NCBI GenBank assembly: GCA_005793615.1
Contig: SXRI01000136.1
Span: 1-8,266, forward strand
Direction of reading: 5' to 3'
DNA length: 8,266 nucleotides
Source of the DNA: Bdellovibrionales bacterium
Lineage (GTDB): Bacteria; Bdellovibrionota; Bdellovibrionia; Bdellovibrionales; JAMPXM01
The notes beneath the pieces were generated by a model. That model made no database searches and was not told the DNA's origin. It saw only the letters and a program-made list of their open reading frames with translations. Position 1 is the first letter of the stretch. Each line of letters starts with the position of its first letter. Of this stretch, positions 1 to 5,793 are shown one piece after another. The position numbers and the translations under genes were made by a program.

Positions 1-1
1 A

Positions 2-85
2 GTCATTCAGCGACGATCCTACGGACTGCGCGATGAGGAATACCTGAAATTGAAAATCCTGACCTGTATGCTGCGGGAGATTTAA
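2..85 (+). CDS. IS transposase, C-terminal 27 residues (partial, probable ISL3 family)
   Basis: The frame enters from the left edge and ends at TAA 83-85. It reads VIQRRSYGLRDEEYLKLKIL, then TCMLREI and stop. The pattern of basic residues, aromatic-Gly, DEEYLKLK and a short hydrophobic tail is the usual ending of many ISL3-type DDE transposases, following the helix that carries the last catalytic glutamate. The catalytic residues themselves lie outside the window. The family would catalyse cut-and-paste or copy-out movement of its element. Whether the full gene is intact cannot be seen. The frame after the stop stays open through the IS tip into the next feature. Confidence 0.6.
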   Translation, partial: VIQRRSYGLRDEEYLKLKILTCMLREI

Positions 86-130
86 ACAAAATCAGTACGA
101 AAAATGGAGTTTTTCTTCCCCTCAACTACA

Positions 131-139
131 CGAAGAGCC
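131..139 (-). repeat. Candidate terminal inverted repeat of the IS (outermost bases)
   Basis: CGAAGAGCC on the plus strand reads GGCTCTTCG inwards from the element border. The repeat probably extends towards about position 105, but the partner end is outside the window, so its length and match cannot be measured. The flanking GATCTTTT at 140-147 is the candidate 8-bp target duplication. Confidence 0.45.
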
Positions 140-430
140 GATCTTTTTAATGCCGAAACCAAGAACCAGCCAACTTGTCTTCAAACGCCCGCTAACAACG
201 GAACACCGACAATGGGATACGGCATTTGCACTTTGGAGCTTTCCCAGGCCAAGCGAAACGCTCGAGGCGGTGCCTGCATGGAGAAAAATATTGATGGCGC
301 CACGGATGAGGGCGTCATTAATCAGATGAAGTGCTGCGGGCAGATCATGCAATTCACACCCACCTATTTCGACCCCGTTAAAAAAGGAAAGGTTCAACAA
401 TGCTCCTATCAGTCCGTCGCATCATTGTAG
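140..430 (+). pseudogene. Probable 3' remnant of a Cys-rich gene interrupted by the IS
   Basis: From the putative IS border the frame is open for 96 codons, ending at TAG 428-430. It is in the same frame as the transposase tail. Codons look like real coding sequence (many C/G-ending codons such as GCC, ACC, AAC, GGC, ATC), and the peptide has five cysteines before position 400 (one near PTCLQ, GICT, GGACM and the CC of MKCCG), plus one in the overlap. The nominal ATG at 104 lies inside the IS tip, lacks a Shine-Dalgarno site and would give a chimeric 108-residue protein; an internal ATG at 211 is the only other sizeable start. I therefore read it as the back end of a gene cut by the IS. Its last 31 nt overlap the next gene, whose ribosome site lies inside it, suggesting they once formed a coupled pair. 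I do not recognise a family. It could also be chance open frame. Confidence 0.35.
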
Positions 431-897
431 TTCTCCAAATAGTCCTCATCTCGTCGAGCACTCTAGCCGCCGCGAACACAGTACGATTGAAAAATTTCGT
501 GCCCGGTGCCTATTCAATCGCCGAGGGCGTTGGAAGAGACTGTCGAGACGAGGAGTTCAAAATCATACCCGACACGCAACGTTTGTTGCTCGGACCGTAT
601 CATCTTTTGAGTATCGTACCGAGGTCAGAAACAATAAAAAACGGACTTAGCGCGCTCAAAGGCTGCGTCTCTGACGTTAGTGAAACGGTAGAAACTCAAG
701 GCCGCAATACGGTTCTGACCATGAAGGAAACACTAAAGTGCGGAGCAAAGACCCGCTATGTGTTGACCGAAACCGCAACAATCAACAAAACCAGGGTGGC
801 CCTGGATGTGTCTAAAGTAAATGGCGACGACTCAGATGAAACCACTCCCAATTACGCGTTTCATTGCGTCTGGAAGAAAAAACGCTCGGGTCAATAA
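400..897 (+). CDS. Small exported protein with four cysteines, unknown function
   Basis: 165 residues. The N terminus is a classical Sec signal peptide: basic VRR at 5-7, a hydrophobic stretch at about 8-19, then SSSTLAAA with likely cleavage near A25/N26. No lipobox cysteine is present, so a soluble periplasmic or secreted protein is expected. The mature part (about 140 residues) has cysteines at 48, 89, 114 and 156, enough for two disulphides, and alternating polar/hydrophobic stretches (for example NTVLTMKETLKC and KTRYVLTETATI) that suggest a small beta-barrel or beta-sandwich. The fold is inference and I recognise no family. AAGGAAAGG at 384-392, seven bases before the ATG, is a good Shine-Dalgarno site and fixes the start. 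The gene lies just downstream of the IS remnant and converges on glmS with a 9-bp gap. Confidence 0.75.
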   Translation: MLLSVRRIIVVLQIVLISSSTLAAANTVRLKNFVPGAYSIAEGVGRDCRDEEFKIIPDTQRLLLGPYHLLSIVPRSETIKNGLSALKGCVSDVSETVETQGRNTVLTMKETLKCGAKTRYVLTETATINKTRVALDVSKVNGDDSDETTPNYAFHCVWKKKRSGQ

Positions 898-906
898 AGC
901 AATCAC

Positions 907-2793
907 TCATTCTACAGTGACTGATTTGGCCAGGTTGCGCGGTTGATCCACGTCGTATCCTAAAGCCTCGGCGACGTGATAAGCGAGAAGCTGCAGCGGA
1001 ATAGCCTCGAGAAGCGGGTTCACGGTCCAATCCGCCATCGGTAATGATAAATAGTAATCACTGATCGACTTGAGGTTCGCATCATTGCCCGTACCGATCG
1101 AGATGATCTTTCCACCACGGGCTCGAGCTTCCTCGAGATTGCTGACGGTTTTTTCGTAATGTTGATCTTTCGGAGCGACCATGACGATCAACATGCGCTC
1201 ATCGATCAACGCAAGCGGACCATGTTTCATCTCGCCGGCTGCATAACCTTCGGCATGCATGTAGGCGAGCTCCTTTAGCTTCAACGCTCCCTCGAGCGCC
1301 AGTGGGTAACTAACCCCACGCCCCATGTACAGCAAACCTTTGAAGGCTTTCAAACGATCCGCGGCTTCGGCAAAAAATTTATCGTAGGCGAGCACGGCCT
1401 CCATTTGTGACGGCACCTCCAGGAATGCTTCAACATACTGGCGCTCCTCGATCTCACCGATCGCTTTACGTAAACGCCCCAGGTAAACCGCAAGAACATC
1501 GAACATTGCCAATGTCGAGACAAAGGCCTTGGTGCTGGCGACCCCGATTTCGGGGCCGGAGTTCATATACAAATGCCCATGAGCCTCACGATCAATAGTC
1601 GAACGACGCACATTGCAGATACTCATGGTCAACGCCCCGGCGCTTTTCGCCAATCTCAGCGCTGCCAGCGTATCAGCGGTTTCGCCGGATTGAGAGACCA
1701 CGAGCACCAATGAACGCGGCGGAATCACCGGCTCACGATAACGAAACTCCGAGGCGATATCACACTCAACCGGAATCTTGGCGATTTTCTCGAGCAGATA
1801 TTTACCGACCATGCCGGCATAAAACGAAGTACCGCAGGCGACGATGAAAATTCGTTCGATCGCACTCAACTTTTCGGCCGTCAGCAAAGCATCTTTTGCC
1901 GAATCCAGTCGCTCCAACTCTTCAAAACTCGCACAGCCAAAGCCGACGCCAGTTAACTGAGTTCGTTGACTGTCGACATTGATGTGAGGCGCGAGAGCGT
2001 TTGCGACCGCCCGCGGTTGCTCGTGAATTTCCTTTAGCATGAAGTGTTTAAAACCCGCCTTTTCGATCTGCTCGGGATTCCAATTGATGACTTTGATCTC
2101 CCGATGAATAGGCTCACCACCAGCCGTGAAGAGCTCTACCTTCGTGCCGCGAATGCGCGCGATTTCAAGATCTTCAAGGTAAATCACCCGATTCGTGCAG
2201 GAGATAATCGCCTGTACATCAGACGCAACCACGGTTTCCTTCTCGCCAACGCCAATGATCAATGGCGGACCGTTCTTGAAAGCCACCATCGTATCCGGCT
2301 GCTTTTCCCAGACGACAAGAATCGAATAGGCACCGACCAGCTCAGGCAAAACCTGCTGCACGGCTTTAAAGAGATCGCCCGTCACTTTCACTTTGCGGGC
2401 GATGAGGTGAGCCACCAACTCCGAATCAGTATCGGAGCTCGGCTGTACGCCATCAGCCACCAACTGGCTTTTGATCTGTTGGTAGTTCTCGATAATCCCG
2501 TTATGCACAAGACTGATGCCTTCGACCTTGTGTGGATGTGCGTTGCGCTCGCTCGGCACACCGTGTGTCGCCCAGCGCGTATGTCCAATGCCGAGGCGAC
2601 CGTTAAAACTCTCGGTCGCGAGCTTTTTTTGTAATTCACCGAGTTTGCCGCTCGCCCGTACCAATTTAAATTTGTCATCATGAAGAATCGCCACACCGGC
2701 GCTGTCGTATCCGCGGTATTCAAGACGTTTCAATCCACTGACAATAATCTCTTTAGGATCTTGCGGGCCGAAATAACCAACGATGCCACACAT
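907..2793 (-). CDS. glmS: Glutamine--fructose-6-phosphate aminotransferase (isomerizing)
   Basis: 628 residues, complete. It converts fructose-6-phosphate and glutamine to glucosamine-6-phosphate and glutamate, the committed step to UDP-GlcNAc, in the cytosol. The N-terminal class II glutaminase domain (2-about 240) starts MCGIVGYFG, with Cys2 as the nucleophile exposed once Met is removed. It also has HTRWATHG at 71-78 (including the Trp74 channel gate), VHNGI at 96-100 and SDTDSE at 120-125. Two SIS sugar-isomerase domains follow: CGTS at 320-323, SQSGET at 367-372, STKAF at 420-424, EGALKLKE at 501-508 and KHGPLAL at 523-529. The protein ends PRNLAKSVTVE. Against recalled E. coli numbering, E488, H504 and K603 map to E508, H524 and K623. 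The constant +20 shift arises in the linker between glutaminase and isomerase. It is second in an operon with glmU, 14 bp after the glmU stop. Confidence 0.98.
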   Translation of the reverse strand: MCGIVGYFGPQDPKEIIVSGLKRLEYRGYDSAGVAILHDDKFKLVRASGKLGELQKKLATESFNGRLGIGHTRWATHGVPSERNAHPHKVEGISLVHNGIIENYQQIKSQLVADGVQPSSDTDSELVAHLIARKVKVTGDLFKAVQQVLPELVGAYSILVVWEKQPDTMVAFKNGPPLIIGVGEKETVVASDVQAIISCTNRVIYLEDLEIARIRGTKVELFTAGGEPIHREIKVINWNPEQIEKAGFKHFMLKEIHEQPRAVANALAPHINVDSQRTQLTGVGFGCASFEELERLDSAKDALLTAEKLSAIERIFIVACGTSFYAGMVGKYLLEKIAKIPVECDIASEFRYREPVIPPRSLVLVVSQSGETADTLAALRLAKSAGALTMSICNVRRSTIDREAHGHLYMNSGPEIGVASTKAFVSTLAMFDVLAVYLGRLRKAIGEIEERQYVEAFLEVPSQMEAVLAYDKFFAEAADRLKAFKGLLYMGRGVSYPLALEGALKLKELAYMHAEGYAAGEMKHGPLALIDERMLIVMVAPKDQHYEKTVSNLEEARARGGKIISIGTGNDANLKSISDYYLSLPMADWTVNPLLEAIPLQLLAYHVAEALGYDVDQPRNLAKSVTVE

Positions 2794-2800
2794 TCTGTCG

Positions 2801-2808
2801 CCTCTTTC
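2801..2808 (-). promoter_or_regulatory. Ribosome binding site of glmS, touching the glmU stop codon
   Basis: On the minus strand GAAAGAGG lies seven bases before the glmS ATG. Its first base is the last base of the glmU TAG, so ribosomes ending glmU arrive on the glmS start site. This favours translational coupling of the two genes. No sign of a glmS ribozyme or a separate promoter fits in the 14-bp gap. Confidence 0.7.
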
Positions 2809-4244
2809 TACTCAACTTCTTTAACGTTCGAACCAGATGGCGCCGCGGCCTCAGGCTTACTGGGTTGCCAGTTTTCCTTATTGACCTGACGCCCACGCGC
2901 CACCGCGAGTGCTTTGGCGGGCACATTCTCCGTGATGGTCGAACCGCTGGCGATCACCGCATCAGCACCTATTTCCACCGGAGCCACGAACTGCGTGTCA
3001 CTTCCGACAAATACTCGGTCACCAATCACGGTGCGGTACTTCTTACGGTCTACGGCATAATTGCAGGTGATCGTACCGCAACCGATATTGACATCCTCGC
3101 CGACCGTAGCGTCGCCAATATAAGTCAAGTGCCCCGCCTTGGAGCGGGCGCCAAACTTCGCTTTCTTCATTTCAACGAAATTCCCGATGTGCGCTTCCGC
3201 ACCGATTTCGGTCTCCGGGCGTAGGCGGGCAAAGGGACCTATCTGCGCTTTGGCGCCGATACTGCAATTTTCGAAATAGGAGTAAGCTTTTACATGCACA
3301 CCATCACTGACTTTAGCGTGCGCGAGATAACATCCGGGTTCAAGTACACAGTAAGCACCAATCTTAGTGCGCCCACGCAGATAAACCGACGGATACAAAA
3401 CGGTCCCGGGACCGACCTCGACTTCTTCCTCGATATAGATCGTCTTTGGATCGATCATCAAAACGCCTTCATCCATTAACGCCGTTCGTTTACGCGCGAA
3501 AAGCAGACGTGTTGCTTGTGCGAGCTCCGCTTGAGTGTTGACGCCAAAGCCGACACTCGCGCGCGCGCGAATCGCCGTGACCTTCTCGCCAGCTTCAAGG
3601 CAAATAGAAATGATATCTGTTAGGTAAAATTCACCCTTGGCATTGTGATTCTGAATTTTGGGTAAGTACTCGGCCAGGGTCTCTGCTTTGGCGATATACA
3701 CGCCAGTATTGATCTCCGTGATCTTTAGCGTATCCGCCGAGGCGTCGGCGGCCTCGACGATCGCACGCAGGTCGCCGTGATGGCGCACGATTCGACCAAG
3801 ATTTCCCGGTTTCTTTACGACCGCCGACACCACCGCCAAGTCAGCTTTACTCGCGCGAAATTCACGCAAGATTTTTTCAATATCACTGACTTCGATCAAA
3901 GGGGTGTCGCCACAAAGGATCAAAACTTCGCCCTTGAGCGTTGCCGGATCCGCTGACTTTACCGCATCGGCCGTGCCCCACTGATTCGTTTGCGGATAAC
4001 AAGTGATCGCCGTCGAAGGAACACTCAGCGGTTCGACCACTTTGCGCACTAACGCCTCACCGTAACCGACTACAATGCGAATCTCACTCGCACCGGCCCA
4101 TTTCACGGCGTCAATCACCTTCTTAATGGCCGGTACACCGGCAACCGGGTGCAAGACCTTGGGAAGCGGCGACTTCATCCGAGTGCCTTTGCCCGCCGCT
4201 AAAATAATTGCCGAAAGTTCTGTGGGTGTGCTTTGGTTTTTCAT
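2808..4244 (-). CDS. glmU: Bifunctional N-acetylglucosamine-1-phosphate uridyltransferase / glucosamine-1-phosphate acetyltransferase
   Basis: 478 residues, complete. It acetylates glucosamine-1-phosphate and then transfers UMP from UTP to give UDP-GlcNAc for peptidoglycan and LPS. The N-terminal Rossmann-like pyrophosphorylase domain (about 9-240) has LAAGKGTRM at 15-23, Lys29, QWGTADAV at 88-95, CGDTPLI at 111-117, EINTG at 177-181 and GVN at 234-236. The C-terminal left-handed beta-helix (about 262-455) shows hexapeptide repeats and acetyltransferase motifs: ARLRP at 339-343, NFVEMKKA at 355-362, KAGHLTY at 369-375 (catalytic His372, E. coli His363) and TCNY at 393-396. The tail holds the usual Trp (W459) and then about 19 Pro/Ala/Ser-rich residues. 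ATG 4244 is the only reasonable start, because an in-frame stop precedes it with no other usual start between. There is no Shine-Dalgarno sequence, and the upstream promoter predicts a leaderless message. First gene of the glmU-glmS operon. Confidence 0.98.
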   Translation of the reverse strand: MKNQSTPTELSAIILAAGKGTRMKSPLPKVLHPVAGVPAIKKVIDAVKWAGASEIRIVVGYGEALVRKVVEPLSVPSTAITCYPQTNQWGTADAVKSADPATLKGEVLILCGDTPLIEVSDIEKILREFRASKADLAVVSAVVKKPGNLGRIVRHHGDLRAIVEAADASADTLKITEINTGVYIAKAETLAEYLPKIQNHNAKGEFYLTDIISICLEAGEKVTAIRARASVGFGVNTQAELAQATRLLFARKRTALMDEGVLMIDPKTIYIEEEVEVGPGTVLYPSVYLRGRTKIGAYCVLEPGCYLAHAKVSDGVHVKAYSYFENCSIGAKAQIGPFARLRPETEIGAEAHIGNFVEMKKAKFGARSKAGHLTYIGDATVGEDVNIGCGTITCNYAVDRKKYRTVIGDRVFVGSDTQFVAPVEIGADAVIASGSTITENVPAKALAVARGRQVNKENWQPSKPEAAAPSGSNVKEVE

Positions 4245-4251
4245 TTGCGCT

Positions 4252-4281
4252 AGGGTACCCGCGTGTCGCCGACACCGTCAA
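4252..4281 (-). promoter_or_regulatory. Candidate sigma-70-type promoter of glmU-glmS giving a leaderless mRNA
   Basis: On the minus strand TTGACG (4281-4276), an 18-bp spacer and TACCCT (4257-4252) match the -35 and -10 boxes at five and three of six positions, including the key A of the -10 and its last T. Counting seven bases on, transcription would start at 4245 or 4244, that is at the glmU ATG. This agrees with the lack of any purine-rich ribosome site in front of glmU. The match is by eye only. Confidence 0.45.
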
Positions 4282-4307
4282 GAATCCGAAAAAGCCTGCG
4301 AAAATAC

Positions 4308-4337
4308 ATGACTGAGGCGGGCGAATTGCGCCACTAT
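4308..4337 (+). promoter_or_regulatory. Weak candidate promoter of the mpaA-like operon, also near-leaderless
   Basis: ATGACT at 4308-4313 (four of six to TTGACA), an 18-bp spacer and CACTAT at 4332-4337 (three of six to TATAAT) would start transcription at about 4344, right at the ATG of the next gene at 4345. That gene also lacks a Shine-Dalgarno site: the bases before its ATG are ATTCCAGCT. The boxes are weak, and the whole 100-bp divergent region 4245-4344 could hold other arrangements. Confidence 0.25.
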
Positions 4338-4344
4338 TCCAGCT

Positions 4345-5064
4345 ATGAGCACAAAGCAGATTTTTTCGGACCCTTGTTGGAAAAAAACCACTCTTGGTAC
4401 TGCGATTGAACTTTGGGCAAGTGCGCCACTCCCCAGCCTACGCGGCCAGAATCCGATTTTACTCATGGGAGGCATCCATGGAGACGAGCCTGAAGGCGTG
4501 CGCTTGGCGAACGACGCCCTTGAATGGCTAAAAAGTCACAGTGCCAATCACCAGATGAGTCCTTCATTAGTGCCCTGGATCGTGATCCCATGTCTGAACA
4601 TCGATGGCTTTTCGAGTGGCACGCGCGTCAATGCTCGCGGAGTGGATCTTAATCGCAACTACCCATCCAAAGACTGGTCGACTGAAGCCAAGGCCGAACG
4701 ATACTTTCCTGGACTGAACCCTGGTAGTGAAGTCGAAATTCAGGGCGTGGTGGAGCTCATCGAATCCTACCATCCGCGTCTCTTGATTCATTGTCACTCC
4801 TGGCAACCCTGCATCGTCGCTACTGGCGAACCTGGACGCCGTGACGCCGAACGTTTGGGCGCGAGCTCTGGCTATCGCGTCATGGAAGACATCGGCTACC
4901 CGACTACCGGCAGTCTCAGCCGCTTCGGTTGGCATGACAAGCACATCCCGGTCATCTGTATCGAAGAGGTTGATGGCTTAGCTGATCTGAGCACAATCTG
5001 GCCTCGCTTTGCCGCCGGGTTCCGCGAGATATTTGAAGATCATAGCCAACGATCCAGCGGGTAA
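4345..5064 (+). CDS. mpaA: MpaA-like M14 zinc peptidase (murein tripeptide amidase)
   Basis: 239 residues, close to the 242 of E. coli MpaA. No signal peptide or membrane segment, so cytosolic. MpaA cuts the gamma-D-Glu-meso-DAP bond of murein peptides during peptidoglycan recycling. Visible M14 features in order: zinc ligands His45 and Glu48 in GGIHGDEPEG (42-51); VNARGVDLNRNYP at 95-107, with Asn103 and Arg104 for the substrate carboxylate; PGSEVEIQ at 126-133; third zinc ligand His151 in HCHSW (149-153); DIGYPTTGS at 182-190; and the catalytic glutamate at 207 or 208 in ICIEEVDG. The DLNRN, PGSE and GY.T.GS blocks resemble E. coli MpaA as I recall it, more than AstE-like deacylases. First gene of a plus-strand operon, divergent from glmU. 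Start chosen because only a CTG precedes it before an in-frame TGA. Substrate is inferred from the family. Confidence 0.85.
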   Translation: MSTKQIFSDPCWKKTTLGTAIELWASAPLPSLRGQNPILLMGGIHGDEPEGVRLANDALEWLKSHSANHQMSPSLVPWIVIPCLNIDGFSSGTRVNARGVDLNRNYPSKDWSTEAKAERYFPGLNPGSEVEIQGVVELIESYHPRLLIHCHSWQPCIVATGEPGRRDAERLGASSGYRVMEDIGYPTTGSLSRFGWHDKHIPVICIEEVDGLADLSTIWPRFAAGFREIFEDHSQRSSG

Positions 5065-5068
5065 TTTT

Positions 5069-5072
5069 GAGG
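5069..5072 (+). promoter_or_regulatory. Ribosome binding site of the HAD hydrolase gene
   Basis: GAGG sits four bases before the ATG at 5077, inside the 12-bp gap after the mpaA stop (5062-5064). It is short and close, but it is the only purine run available and supports this start. Confidence 0.5.
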
Positions 5073-5076
5073 TTCT

Positions 5077-5793
5077 ATGAGCGACAATAAGACGGACAAA
5101 ATGCGACCGTTTGCTCATCTCGTCTTTGATCTAGACGACACACTTCTCGATACTTCTCGGCAGCTCTTGCCGCGAGCTTCGCGAGATGCGTGTGCGGCGA
5201 TGATCGTGGCCGGTCTTGAAGCCACGCTTGAACAATGCGGAAAAGCCTGGGACGAGCATCACGTCAGTCAAGATCGCCACGAAATCTTCACTCACCTCGT
5301 CGAACACTTTGGGGTACGCGGGGGGAGCGATGCGGCCTCGGTAGCGCAACGGGGTTTTCACGCCTTTTACAATCGCAAAGTTGAATCGACTATTTCGATG
5401 TTTCCGAAGATGCGCGAGATGCTGCTCGACCTTCACAAAAACTACGGCATTCATCTTGTTACTGCCGGTAATCGCGCAACTCAAGACGAGAAAATTCGCA
5501 TTCTCAAGATCAGCAACTTGTTCGATGGCATTTACCATATCGATCCAAGTCGTGGCGAATTCAAGCGCGACGCTTTCAATAGAATCATGAGCAAGACGGC
5601 ATGTCCGCCGGAACAATACCTCAGCATCGGCAACCGCATCGATAGTGACATCGCAGAGGCAAAGGCCCTCGGCTGGAAGACTTGTTGGGTTCGCTATGGC
5701 GAACACTCCAGCATGTTGCCGACAAGCGCGCTGGAGGAGCCCGATTTCGTCATCGACATGACGAACGAGCTGATCGAAAAATGCCATCTTTAA
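5077..5793 (+). CDS. HAD-superfamily hydrolase (phosphatase-like)
   Basis: 238 residues, soluble. Motif I is FDLDDTL at 17-23, with Asp18 as the nucleophile and Asp20 as the general acid/base. An alpha-helical cap of type C1 fills about 25-105. Motif II is LVTAGNR, with Thr129; motif III is Lys163 in GEFKRDAF; motif IV is IGNRIDSDIAEAKALGW, with acidic Asp189 and Asp191. The usual GD of motif IV is GN here, but two acidic residues follow, so Mg2+ binding and activity are plausible. The family removes phosphate from small metabolites (phosphoglycolate phosphatase-like members and others); the substrate cannot be named from sequence. It lies 12 bp after mpaA and overlaps the kinase gene by 13 nt, so the three genes are probably one transcript. 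Cell-wall recycling or a phospho-sugar role is guilt by association only. Confidence 0.85.
   Translation: MSDNKTDKMRPFAHLVFDLDDTLLDTSRQLLPRASRDACAAMIVAGLEATLEQCGKAWDEHHVSQDRHEIFTHLVEHFGVRGGSDAASVAQRGFHAFYNRKVESTISMFPKMREMLLDLHKNYGIHLVTAGNRATQDEKIRILKISNLFDGIYHIDPSRGEFKRDAFNRIMSKTACPPEQYLSIGNRIDSDIAEAKALGWKTCWVRYGEHSSMLPTSALEEPDFVIDMTNELIEKCHL

Larger units (their letters stand above)
1..139 (+). mobile_element. Right end of an insertion sequence, probably ISL3 family (left part outside the window)
   Basis: The segment holds the C-terminal end of a transposase frame (2-85), a 45-base non-coding tail and then CGAAGAGCC at 131-139. Read inwards from the border on the minus strand this is GGCTCTTCG, which matches the GGCTCTTC start I recall for several ISL3-family terminal inverted repeats. 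The minus-strand sequence continues with a G-rich and then A-rich stretch, as expected of an IS tip. ISL3 elements usually duplicate 8 bp of target, which would be GATCTTTT at 140-147. Only one end is visible, so neither the inverted repeat nor the duplication can be verified here. Family placement is from memory of the transposase tail and the terminus, and is moderate in strength. Confidence 0.55.

Noticed and set aside
104..430. Intact 108-residue gene starting at 104
   Set aside because: The start lies inside the putative IS tip and has no ribosome site; treated as a fused remnant instead, with low confidence.
2044..2634. A 196-codon open frame on the plus strand opposite glmS
   Set aside because: It lies wholly antisense to the conserved glutaminase part of glmS, has no ribosome site, and its peptide resembles nothing; it mirrors glmS codon bias.
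2794..2807. glmS ribozyme or riboswitch upstream of glmS
   Set aside because: Only 14 bases separate glmU and glmS, far too short for the ribozyme.
4345..5064. Succinylglutamate desuccinylase/aspartoacylase (AstE-like) for the M14 gene
   Set aside because: The GVDLNRN, PGSE and GY.T.GS blocks and the length fit MpaA better; AstE-type proteins are usually longer, about 320 or more residues.
5682..5780. N-terminal extension of the kinase to the ATG at 5682
   Set aside because: The 33 added residues are out-of-frame HAD coding sequence and are highly basic; the domain begins right after ATG 5781.
5131..5787. A 218-codon open frame on the minus strand opposite the HAD gene
   Set aside because: It is fully covered by a gene with all HAD motifs and ends in the overlap with the kinase; most likely a shadow frame.
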